Below, in pieces: positions 53,094 through 60,746 of a DNA stretch of 60,746 bases. Positions within the stretch are counted from its first letter, which is position 1. Every line of letters starts with the position of its first letter. The DNA lies in NCBI GenBank assembly GCA_964498785.1, contig CAZCJL010000031.1, forward strand, positions 1 through 60,746, read 5' to 3'. The DNA is from Mariaggregatimicrobium sp964498785 (lineage in GTDB: Bacteria > Zhuqueibacterota > Zhuqueibacteria > Thermofontimicrobiales > Thiofontviventaceae). The notes beneath the pieces are model-generated. The model was not told the origin of the DNA. It saw only the letters and a program-made list of their open reading frames with translations, and searched no databases. The position numbers and the translations under genes were made by a program.

Positions 53094-54161
53094 ATGAGTT
53101 TTGAGTTTTTAGTATATCATAAAAAAAATCTAAATGATTTGAGTAAACATTCAAAAATTCTGCTTTTAGGAGCTTCTTTTGTGGAAAAAAAGGATAATCA
53201 TCTCAAAGAACAATATAATCAATTAATTATTCCAAAACGTCAAAGCGAGGATGGGGAATGTACACTTTGGATAAAAAAAGAGATGACCGAATTGATAGAT
53301 ACACTGGAAATTAATAAAAGCGATAGTTTCAATAAAATAAATTTTCAAACATCTTTTTCACTTTACATCCCTTTTAGGTTGAGCAGACCTTACCTTTCAA
53401 AAGATGATGAAGAAATCTTCATCTGTGATAATCCCATCCGCAAAGACAAAGTTTTCAAAGTTCCCATGGTAGCTCCTTCCGGTTGGAAAGGCGCTTTGCA
53501 TTCGGCAATGGTTCGGGAATTAGTAAATCAGGCTGAATCTCTTGAACCAGATGAATTTGCTCAACGACGCTTCCGACTTTCACTTCTATTTGGCGATGAA
53601 AAAGGTGAAGAAGAATACCATGTAAAAAATTTAGCAGCTTATCTGGATAGAGCAAAAAATGATGAGGCATCTGATTTGTATCGGGATAAACTAAAACGTT
53701 ATTTTAATCATTCTGAAAAAGGCGTGCCACATCACAAAGGGCGATTATATTTTTATCCGACTTTTTTTAATAGCATAGGTCTTGAAGTGATAAATCCCCA
53801 TGATCGAACTACAGGAGCCGGTACGTTACCTATTTACATTGAATCCGTCCCAATTGATACGAATGGCACCTTCTCCCTCCTCTATTTCCCTTTCGATCGC
53901 ATTGGCAGGGAAGATGCCGGAAATGGGTTTGAGTTGTCTTTGGAAGAGGAGATGGAGCAAGATTTAAAAACAATTTGCCGGGGCATTCGGGATATGTTTA
54001 CAAAATATGGCTTTGGGGCGAAGACGTCGAGTGGGTTTGGGATTGCTGACATCATTGAGGAATGCGTTGATATTAAAATGAAAGGTATTGCCGATGAAAC
54101 TGAATTATTGGATGATTCGGTTGATATTCTTATGGGGAGAAAGGAGGTAGAAGATGCATAA
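53094..54161 (+). CDS. RAMP protein, Cas7 type (Cmr6-like)
   Basis: The 355-residue RAMP has the glycine-rich motifs SGWKGALHSAM (substrate/RNA-binding loop) and, near the C-terminus, the G-rich signature YGFGAKTSSGFG. It also has GRLYFYPTFF and NPHDRTTGAGTLP. This fits a Cas7-family backbone or end subunit, Cmr6-like by position and C-terminal motif. The Shine-Dalgarno is GGAGG. It overlaps the start of the Cas10-like gene by 8 nt, so expression is coupled. Confidence 0.75.
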   Translation: MSFEFLVYHKKNLNDLSKHSKILLLGASFVEKKDNHLKEQYNQLIIPKRQSEDGECTLWIKKEMTELIDTLEINKSDSFNKINFQTSFSLYIPFRLSRPYLSKDDEEIFICDNPIRKDKVFKVPMVAPSGWKGALHSAMVRELVNQAESLEPDEFAQRRFRLSLLFGDEKGEEEYHVKNLAAYLDRAKNDEASDLYRDKLKRYFNHSEKGVPHHKGRLYFYPTFFNSIGLEVINPHDRTTGAGTLPIYIESVPIDTNGTFSLLYFPFDRIGREDAGNGFELSLEEEMEQDLKTICRGIRDMFTKYGFGAKTSSGFGIADIIEECVDIKMKGIADETELLDDSVDILMGRKEVEDA

Positions 54162-57100
54162 TAGCCTAAGTATTCTAAGCGAGCATGAAAATAAAAAACA
54201 AATTTTATTAGCTGAAGTTATTGGAATGATACATAATTATGGGAAACTCTCCAAGAATTTTATTATAAATTATTCCCGTGAAAATCAAATAAAAAAAGGA
54301 GATGCAATTACCAAAAATTCTGCAATAAATTATGATTTAGAGCATACAGCGAATCCTACTGATATAGTAACGGAAGGTATGAAGAGCGAAAATATCATTA
54401 AAACGAAGTTTGGTCGAGATCTTCTACAAGAATTAGCTAATGAAGGATATTGGCTGGAAAAGGAAGCACAAGTTATAAATGAATTTGCCAGCCAATATTC
54501 AAGTACTTCTCAAAATTTAAAAACAATAAAACGACTTGTAGGCAGAATTTGTTCGGAAATCTGTACTAATTCAACTTTTACATCTGACGAAGTGAATCGA
54601 GTTCGCGATTTGTTGAACTCTGCATTTGCTTTAGCTCAATTATGGCAAAGTTCAGCAACTAAAGCTTTTCAACAACTAGATTTAATTAATAAGGATGATG
54701 AGCAATATCAATTTTTAATAAATACTTATTTAGAGGTAAATGAATTAAAATCAAGTATTGCCGAAATCATTTTATTTATGTGGGATCGATTCCATGCTTC
54801 TCGTGATGATGATAGACAGCAAAGAGACGAAGTTCTGAAATTCTGGACTGGACGAAATTCCATTTTTTCCCGCTATTTAATCACTTCTCATGGTTGTATT
54901 TCTGGAGTAGAGAAAAGTCCCCGTCAAAATGAATACACAAGTGATGAATTTATTTCAAATCAATTAGATAATCACGCCAGAGTGGCATCTGCTTTTGGTT
55001 ATGAGGGAGTAATAAATAGCATTGACATTGATACGATAGATAATGATAGAGATTCGATGTTCAAAAAAATTATTCATTATTCTCAAAAAATTGCACAGAC
55101 GAAAGAAGTGATGTCAGATTTCAGGCAATCAATCAAGGATATATCTGAAATAATGTCGTCAGCTTTAGGCGATACTCAACGTCCGATAAATGATGTAACT
55201 CTTTGGGATTATTCAGCTTCAATTGCAACGCTTTTTAAAGCCGCAATCGCAAAAGCAATACTTGAAAAAAGATTTATTGAAACAGGTAATCTACGGTGGA
55301 GTCTGCTTTCTGTGCGCTATAATGGGCTTGAGTATTTGAGTCGAGCGCATCATATTAGTGATTTGTTAGCCAGAAAAGAACTGGTGGATAATGCAATTGA
55401 AGAAATTAAAACCGTGATTGAAATAGATTTCCCCTTGGGAAATGAAATATACAGGGATGAAAACGGAAGCGTTTTGGTTGTTCCTTATCTTGAGGATAAA
55501 AATGGACAGAATCTCCTATCTTTTACAATAGAAAATAGGCAGGATTTTAAATCTTATTTATATTCTCGTTTTTCTCGAAGTGGAGAACATCCATTGGATG
55601 GAGAAATCTTGCCAGCTATTAAATTAAGTCAAGGACTGCCTGGTAATGATTTACTTCTAACACAAATTACGGATTGGAATAGCCCAACTTTAGAGGCAGA
55701 TAAAGAATCAATTGCAAAATGGTGGGAAAGCAGCGAACGAAATGGAGAAATATGTACAGTTTGTGGGCTACGACCAATAGGTCACGGAGCACCAGATAAC
55801 CATTGGGATGCACATTTGAAAGACAATCATGCAGGCAAAAAGGAGCCAACGTTAAAATGTGAAGTCTGTAAGGCTCAGTCAAGGAATATATGCTGGACAT
55901 GTATGGAACGCCGAGGTGACCGGGCAAAACGTTGGGCAACTTCTGAATTATCTACCACAATTTGGTTGAATGAAATTGCAGATATTAATGGGAGAATAGC
56001 AATCTTGGTTGGGCGATTTGATTTGGATGGTTGGTTGGATGGAACCCTAATAGAGACATTGCAGAAAAGCGCATCTTTTGCCCGAATTCGACGATGTTGG
56101 AATACAACGCAAAAATTTTGGCAAGATGTGAAAGAAAATACAATTCCCAATGTTTTAAAAATCTCAGCCAATGAATTTCAGAAATCTCATAAAAGAATTA
56201 TTTTTAGCGGTGAAATTTCGGATAAATCTAAACTAGGTAAATATCATGTGTATGAGATTGAGATTGATAGAATAAATTTTAATTTTGTTTGGGATGTAGA
56301 AAAAAATTATTTTATAAGTGCTGATAATCTTTACTATATTGTAAAACAAATGACAAATAATCAGGAAATTTGGGGGCAATCTGAAGAAGTTTATAAATTT
56401 ATTAAAAGAAAATTAAGAGGAAAGGATATAGTAATAAAAGAAAGAAAGGGCTATGGAAAAATAGCAACAGAAGTATGCTCAATTAATAAAATTAGAGTAG
56501 AACAAAAAGAAGGTGCTGAATATGTCCCCAATATTCACCTTTTATCTGATCCATTTAATTTTTTAACTTTTATTCCTGCTGATAGAGCCTTTTCAATTAT
56601 TGAAAAAATAAAAGTAAAATATGAAGACGAAATAGGAAAAGTTCGTGACAGGCTCCCCATTAAATTAGGAATTGTATACACACATCGTCATACACCTTTA
56701 AGAGCTGTGATAGAAGCAGCGCAGAGCATGTTGAAAGAGAATACAGATGATTGGAAAGAGCGGGGGGAATTTTGGGAAACAAAAAGCCTTGAACCAGAAA
56801 ATTGGGATATTAATACAACTACGCTAAATGAAAGAATTATCAATTTTACGAATGAATTAAAATGGCGTATTAAAATGAAAATGGGGGACAATGAAACCCC
56901 TGATTATTGGTATTTACACTATTTAAAGAATTCACCTTGTGATTCTACAACCTTTACTGAGAAAAAATGGATTCATGCTGGCAAGTTAAAGTCGAGGGAA
57001 CATGGTGAAAATAATGATGAAGAATTGATAGAAAATGGAACAAAAATCCATATTCACCCCTCCACCTTCGACTTCCAATTCCTCGATGTTGCCGGCAGGC

Positions 57101-57504
57101 GGTTCGATATCTGTTATGATGAAAAGGGTCGCAGGAAAGGACTTCCCCGTCGACCGTATTATTTGGAGGAAATCGAATCCATACAAAATGTGTGGGAAAA
57201 GATTTCAGATAAAGAAAAAGGATTAACCAATACGCAGATTCACGCCCTGGTCGAGGAAATCGAAAAACGACGAGAAATCTGGGACGGCGAATATCCGGTG
57301 ACAGATGACACGTTTAAACAATTTGTGAAAGATGCTTTAGGGGAAGCGTTTGGTAAAATCTGGAAAAACGTTTCTAATCAAAACTTATTAGAAAAAGCTG
57401 CTATATCCGGTATGCTCACCGATGTGGTGGAATTATACATGAAAATCATGAAACAAGACTCACTAAAGAAAAATAACACGGAGGAAACCGATGAGCACAA
57501 ATAA
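54154..57504 (+). CDS. csx11: Csx11-like Cas10 (large subunit), degenerate catalytic motifs
   Basis: The 1116-residue protein is a divergent Cas10 of the Csx11/III-C type. The N-terminal HD-like site reads H27-N28 (MIHNYGK) where an active nuclease has HD. A Zn-binding cluster has C534/C537, C569/C572 and C580/C583. The first palm has FDLDGW (D623, D625). The second palm, recognisable by PADRAF and RLPIKLGIVY, has LLSDP (796-800) where GGDD should be. Neither ssDNA cleavage nor cyclic-oligoadenylate synthesis is expected. The central region is very AT-rich (~25% GC near 56400), while the 3' end is near 50%. Confidence 0.85.
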   Translation: MHNSLSILSEHENKKQILLAEVIGMIHNYGKLSKNFIINYSRENQIKKGDAITKNSAINYDLEHTANPTDIVTEGMKSENIIKTKFGRDLLQELANEGYWLEKEAQVINEFASQYSSTSQNLKTIKRLVGRICSEICTNSTFTSDEVNRVRDLLNSAFALAQLWQSSATKAFQQLDLINKDDEQYQFLINTYLEVNELKSSIAEIILFMWDRFHASRDDDRQQRDEVLKFWTGRNSIFSRYLITSHGCISGVEKSPRQNEYTSDEFISNQLDNHARVASAFGYEGVINSIDIDTIDNDRDSMFKKIIHYSQKIAQTKEVMSDFRQSIKDISEIMSSALGDTQRPINDVTLWDYSASIATLFKAAIAKAILEKRFIETGNLRWSLLSVRYNGLEYLSRAHHISDLLARKELVDNAIEEIKTVIEIDFPLGNEIYRDENGSVLVVPYLEDKNGQNLLSFTIENRQDFKSYLYSRFSRSGEHPLDGEILPAIKLSQGLPGNDLLLTQITDWNSPTLEADKESIAKWWESSERNGEICTVCGLRPIGHGAPDNHWDAHLKDNHAGKKEPTLKCEVCKAQSRNICWTCMERRGDRAKRWATSELSTTIWLNEIADINGRIAILVGRFDLDGWLDGTLIETLQKSASFARIRRCWNTTQKFWQDVKENTIPNVLKISANEFQKSHKRIIFSGEISDKSKLGKYHVYEIEIDRINFNFVWDVEKNYFISADNLYYIVKQMTNNQEIWGQSEEVYKFIKRKLRGKDIVIKERKGYGKIATEVCSINKIRVEQKEGAEYVPNIHLLSDPFNFLTFIPADRAFSIIEKIKVKYEDEIGKVRDRLPIKLGIVYTHRHTPLRAVIEAAQSMLKENTDDWKERGEFWETKSLEPENWDINTTTLNERIINFTNELKWRIKMKMGDNETPDYWYLHYLKNSPCDSTTFTEKKWIHAGKLKSREHGENNDEELIENGTKIHIHPSTFDFQFLDVAGRRFDICYDEKGRRKGLPRRPYYLEEIESIQNVWEKISDKEKGLTNTQIHALVEEIEKRREIWDGEYPVTDDTFKQFVKDALGEAFGKIWKNVSNQNLLEKAAISGMLTDVVELYMKIMKQDSLKKNNTEETDEHK

Positions 57505-58621
57505 TCATTATGCGCAATACAAGTATTTATTAATGACTCTGGACCCGGTGCATATCGGCACCGGCGGTTACCGATTGGGGCGTGTGGATAACAGCATTAT
57601 TCGGGAGCCGGGCACCAATATCCCTAAAATACCGGGAACCAGTCTAAGCGGCGCCATTCGACATTATGCTGCGTATCAATATGGCAAAATTAAGTGCGCC
57701 GGGAAAGGCGATCAGTCGAGTACTTTAAAACACTGTGGCAATCCCACCTGTCCGATTTGCTACAGCTTCGGGTATACCAGAGGCGATCAGGGCGGACATG
57801 CGGGCACTGTAAATATTTTTGACGCCCATATTTTATTTTTTCCGGTGCACTCCATGGCAGGACCGGTGTGGGTAACGACACCAAATCGTCTCATTGAATG
57901 TGGTTTTGGAATCGACGGATTGAATGATGAATCTGAGTTGACACTGGTGAATGAATTGCCCTCCCAAAATGGCGAGGGAGTGGAAAATAATTGGTGGGAA
58001 AATGACCACCTTAATTTGGGATGGCTCATGCTGTCTGTTCAAAAAGATGGTAAAATTACCAAATACCCCGATAGCTGCAATCTAACGGATAATAAAACCT
58101 GGGAAACCATTGCCAAAAGGCTGGTCGTTGTGAATGACAAAATTTTCTCTCAGGTCGTTAACTCCAATCTGGAAGTGCGGACTTCGGTGAGCATAAATCC
58201 GCAGACCGGCGCTGCCGAGGAAGGCGCATTATTCACCTATGAAGCGATCCCACGGGCAACGTGGTTGATGATGGATGTAGTGGTGGATGATTATCGAAAA
58301 TTTTTTCCTTCACAGGAAAGGGTGACGAGAGAATGGAAAAATACATTTTCAAATGGGGATGTAGCGAAGCAAAAAGAAATATTAACAAAATGGAGATTAC
58401 CAATTGATGACGATAAATTAGCAAATTCTCAAATGAAAGCACTAAAATACATCACAGAAGACTCAAAATACTATGAGAAATCAGAAGTTGATTGGGATAA
58501 ACCTTCCAAACTTATTGACTCCAGTCTTAAGTTAGTGGAGGCACTCGGTGTCGGCGGCATGGGAACTCGTGGTTTTGGACGATTGAAATCATTAGATAAT
58601 TGGGAGGTGAAAAATGGATAG
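57491..58621 (+). CDS. cmr4: Type III RAMP protein Cmr4 (backbone RNase)
   Basis: The 376-residue Cas7-type protein has HIGTGGYRLGRVDNSIIREP, with D33 at the position of the Cmr4 catalytic Asp that cleaves target RNA at 6-nt intervals. It also has PGTSLSGAIR, a Cys-rich loop (C..C..CPIC) and the C-terminal GGMGTRGFGRL. It is therefore predicted active as an RNase even though the Cas10 partner looks dead. It overlaps the preceding gene by 14 nt, with GGAGG upstream. Confidence 0.85.
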   Translation: MSTNNHYAQYKYLLMTLDPVHIGTGGYRLGRVDNSIIREPGTNIPKIPGTSLSGAIRHYAAYQYGKIKCAGKGDQSSTLKHCGNPTCPICYSFGYTRGDQGGHAGTVNIFDAHILFFPVHSMAGPVWVTTPNRLIECGFGIDGLNDESELTLVNELPSQNGEGVENNWWENDHLNLGWLMLSVQKDGKITKYPDSCNLTDNKTWETIAKRLVVVNDKIFSQVVNSNLEVRTSVSINPQTGAAEEGALFTYEAIPRATWLMMDVVVDDYRKFFPSQERVTREWKNTFSNGDVAKQKEILTKWRLPIDDDKLANSQMKALKYITEDSKYYEKSEVDWDKPSKLIDSSLKLVEALGVGGMGTRGFGRLKSLDNWEVKNG

Positions 58622-59147
58622 AATTAATTTGGATAAAATTGCGGCTGAGAATGCTCAGGAAATCACTCAGGTTTTAGAAGAAGAAATAGGTCGGGAAAAT
58701 AAAAATATTGATGCAAAAACATTGGACATACTGACTACTAAAGCTTTGGGTGTATTACAAGAACAGGGGATTTATGCTAATATTTTGTTCTTGCTTTCGA
58801 GAAGCGGGAAAGAATCAGATATTGAAAGGGTCAATGGAGAGGAAATTTGTGCAAGATACATCACAAAAACATTAGTGAATCTGCTTAGAATTGAACCCTT
58901 TGAGAATTGGGGATGTACAATTTTTACAGAAGATTTGGAATTGGATGAAGTGATATTCAACAAACAAGAAATTCTCGATGGATTATCAACGAATAACTTA
59001 CTTGAAGATATGGACAAACTCTTTCTAATAAGAAATCTTTATGAGCAAATACTTATTTATACACGATATTCCGCTAAAGCAGGCAGGATTAAAGAAGAGA
59101 TTGAGGATGAGATGAACAACGAAAATACAGCAGAGGCGCCTGTATAA
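58614..59147 (+). CDS. Type III small subunit (Cmr5-like)
   Basis: The 177-residue helical protein has TKALGVLQEQGIYANILFLLSRSG (the first half of the Cmr5 core), followed by an acidic C-terminal extension. Such subunits form the second filament of the complex and stabilise RNA binding. It overlaps cmr4 by 8 nt. The 54-nt gap before the next ORF is the largest in the operon apart from the debris. Confidence 0.75.
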   Translation: MDRINLDKIAAENAQEITQVLEEEIGRENKNIDAKTLDILTTKALGVLQEQGIYANILFLLSRSGKESDIERVNGEEICARYITKTLVNLLRIEPFENWGCTIFTEDLELDEVIFNKQEILDGLSTNNLLEDMDKLFLIRNLYEQILIYTRYSAKAGRIKEEIEDEMNNENTAEAPV

Positions 59148-59201
59148 AAAACAGTCTTAATCAGTGTCATCAGCGTTCTATTAAAAAAAGTGAGAGGCAT
59201 T

Positions 59202-60113
59202 ATGTCCTGGAAATTATATCAATTAGCTTTTCAATTGAAAAGCCCGTTGCACATCGGTTGGCGCAAAGTTGGAAATTTAAACCAGAGCCGTCCTTATGTG
59301 CCCGGAAAAGTTGTTTGGGCTGCCTTAACAGCCCGGTTAACGAGAAACGGATTTATTTCCACAGATGAAAATTTTATTAGAGAAAATGCGTATGAAAGAA
59401 CCGGAAATTTATTAAAACATTATATGGCATTTAGTTATTTATTTCCTTCATTAAAAAAGGATGCAACCAAAGTATTGATGCCCAAATATGAGAGCGGTCA
59501 GTTAAAATATGGCGATAAAACCGAATCTGAATTTCAATACCTGGTGATGGACTCCTATGCCAGCACATCGTTGGATTATTCCATGCGCAGCGCCGAGGAA
59601 GGATCGCTTCATGAAACGGAATTTATCCGACCAACTACCCGAAAAGATAACGGAGATGTTACCAATGTCTATCTTGTTGGGTATCTCGTCATAAAAGATG
59701 GATTTCAAGATCAATTAACCATGGATAATTTGCAAAAAATTCTTAATCAAATCCAATTGGGCGGAGAACGCCGTTATGGTTGGGGGCGAGTTGCACTCAT
59801 AAAGTGTGAGTTAAAAGATGAAAAGATTGTATTTCAAGATTGGCAACTTGAAAAAAATGGAGAATCAGAGCCTCTAAAAATTAAATGTCGAAATGATTCA
59901 TATTTACCGGCTCACGCTTTAGCAACGCCCGATACACATGAAATAGCCGGCATCGAAACCGGCGCAATCGAACCGCTGGTGGGGCGAGAAACCTCTGCTG
60001 CGGATGGCTTCGGTAGAAATATTAGCAAAGCACGCATTTGCTGGACGCCAGGCACCAGAGTGAAAAAAGGTTTTTCGGCGAATATTGGCGAGTATGGGAT
60101 TTTATTTGGTTGA
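59202..60113 (+). CDS. RAMP protein, Cas5-type (Cmr3/Csm4-like)
   Basis: The 303-residue RAMP starts MSWKLYQLAFQLKSPLHIG, has PGKVVWAALTARLTRN and the glycine-rich loop LGGERRYGWGRV. Single copy and position suggest the Cas5-type cap that holds the 5' tag of crRNA. ATG at 59202, with GAGG upstream; the longer frame uses a GTG. It is the last intact gene before a deletion junction. Confidence 0.7.
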   Translation: MSWKLYQLAFQLKSPLHIGWRKVGNLNQSRPYVPGKVVWAALTARLTRNGFISTDENFIRENAYERTGNLLKHYMAFSYLFPSLKKDATKVLMPKYESGQLKYGDKTESEFQYLVMDSYASTSLDYSMRSAEEGSLHETEFIRPTTRKDNGDVTNVYLVGYLVIKDGFQDQLTMDNLQKILNQIQLGGERRYGWGRVALIKCELKDEKIVFQDWQLEKNGESEPLKIKCRNDSYLPAHALATPDTHEIAGIETGAIEPLVGRETSAADGFGRNISKARICWTPGTRVKKGFSANIGEYGILFG

Positions 60114-60140
60114 TTGAACGATTTAGATTGGAGGATGTTA

Positions 60141-60227
60141 TGGTCACCCCTCATCATCGAAACCGGAGCAAATTTTGGGTTTGGCGCGAAAACAGCATCC
60201 GGGTATGGATATTTTGAAAAAGTATAA
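60141..60227 (+). pseudogene. RAMP (Cmr6-type) C-terminal remnant
   Basis: GGAGG followed by ATG (60141) would begin a gene, but this frame makes only a short peptide. In a second frame the DNA encodes FGFGAKTASGYGYFEKV and a stop, which is the typical glycine-rich C-terminal end of a RAMP (compare YGFGAKTSSGFG in the gene at 53094). The beginning and end of a RAMP gene have been joined out of frame, with the middle missing. A 30-codon ORF from 60135 in the RAMP frame is also possible but lacks a proper ribosome site. Confidence 0.65.
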
Positions 60228-60310
60228 TTCTACCCGCCTTCGCTCCCTCGCGGTGATCATTTGATCATATAGAAGTATGAACGCAAATGTAATATCGTTC
60301 TTTGACATAA

Positions 60311-60746
60311 AATGATATACGCTATCCGGATATCGACTTTTCCGGAGAACTGAAAACCATCGAACAAACCCTCGCCAATCTGCCATCGCAAAAAACCGTC
60401 AACAGCCTGATGGGCAGCGAAGGCATTGCCACAGCCGTCTATTTCAAAGCCTTTGGAAAAATGTTCCGCGGCGACCTCCGCTTTGAAACCCGCAGCCGGC
60501 GTCCCCCGAAAGACCCGGTCAACGCCGTGCTCAGTTTTGGCTACACCATGCTCACCAACGAAATGTTCTCCCTCATCACCGCGCACGGACTGGATCCCTA
60601 TATCGGATTTCTCCACGGACTCAGCTATGGCAGACCCTCCCTGCCGCTGGATCTGGTGGAAGAATTCCGCCATCCGTTCATCGATCGTTTCACCCTCAGC
60701 CTGTTCAACAACGGCGTACTCACCGAATCCGATTTTCGCCCCGTGG
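60311..60746 (+). pseudogene. cas1: cas1, N-terminally truncated, running off the window
   Basis: The frame is open from a stop at 60308 to the window end (145 codons) and encodes the catalytic C-terminal part of Cas1: MGSEGIATAVYF (Glu), GFLHGLSYGRP (His), LDLVEEFR (acidic ligand). All three metal residues are present, but the N-terminal ~100 or more residues are missing and no start codon is available before MGSEG. The region is GC-rich (about 63% at 60481-60540) against ~25-40% in the neighbouring effector genes, so it has another origin or has been recombined in. Confidence 0.8.

Noticed and set aside
60257..60673. A 138-codon minus-strand ORF at the window end
   Set aside because: It is the antisense shadow of the cas1 fragment, which shows all catalytic motifs on the plus strand.
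51736..60746. A CRISPR array near the effector operon
   Set aside because: No regularly spaced direct repeats of CRISPR size were found up to the window end.

Overview
The window (about 40% GC) looks like a chromosomal segment of a diderm FCB-group bacterium outside Bacteroidota proper, in the Calditrichota/KSB1/Marinimicrobia neighbourhood. The support is two gingipain-type sortases with type IX secretion-style C-termini, a PorV/UPF0164-like outer-membrane protein, a GWxTD-domain protein, TPR lipoproteins and a TonB-plug protein. Strong Shine-Dalgarno sites (GGAGG) and classical TTGAC(A/T)-N16/17-TATATT promoters are seen, which is unlike typical Bacteroidota. The lineage is an inference from gene content; no rRNA, tRNA or other phylogenetic marker lies in the window.

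Layout. 1-16 kb: metX behind an elaborate leader (sigma70 promoter, methionine-rich leader peptide, terminator, SAM-I riboswitch, second terminator); a UPF0316 membrane protein; threonine aldolase; a HEAT-repeat protein; a glycine-rich RRM protein; a GH97 glucosidase; a cupin; an outer-membrane pair with a TonB plug; an ALDH7-type dehydrogenase; a DUF1858 protein; GDPD; a LysM-like protein; and an RlmD-type rRNA methyltransferase. 16-34 kb: two tandem C25/PorU-like proteases, an AIR-synthase/HypE-like protein followed by an amidase plus two holin-like proteins, an AgmX/TonB-like protein, an RmlD-like reductase overlapping a GWxTD protein, a PorV-like barrel and a Tyr-rich/Arg-Ser-rich lipoprotein. 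34-39 kb: three tandem paralogous TPR envelope proteins.

39-50 kb: a Tat-exported molybdenum hydroxylase operon (2Fe-2S, Mo and FAD subunits) with its own sigma54 activator, a cobalamin adenosyltransferase, an RnfB-NifU-DUF116 operon, and an NtrC-like protein whose receiver domain has lost its phosphorylation residues.

50-60.7 kb: a defence island. It holds a two-TM protein behind a terminator-containing leader, a VapB-like antitoxin with a vapC gutted by an internal deletion, and a type III CRISPR effector operon in the order cmr1, RAMP, csx11-like cas10, cmr4, small subunit, RAMP. The large subunit has HN in place of HD and LLSDP in place of GGDD, so both the nuclease and cyclic-oligoadenylate activities look lost, while the Cmr4 catalytic Asp remains. 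The operon ends in debris: an out-of-frame RAMP C-terminus, then a GC-rich cas1 lacking its N-terminal part and running off the window. No CRISPR array, cas2 or cas6 is in view.
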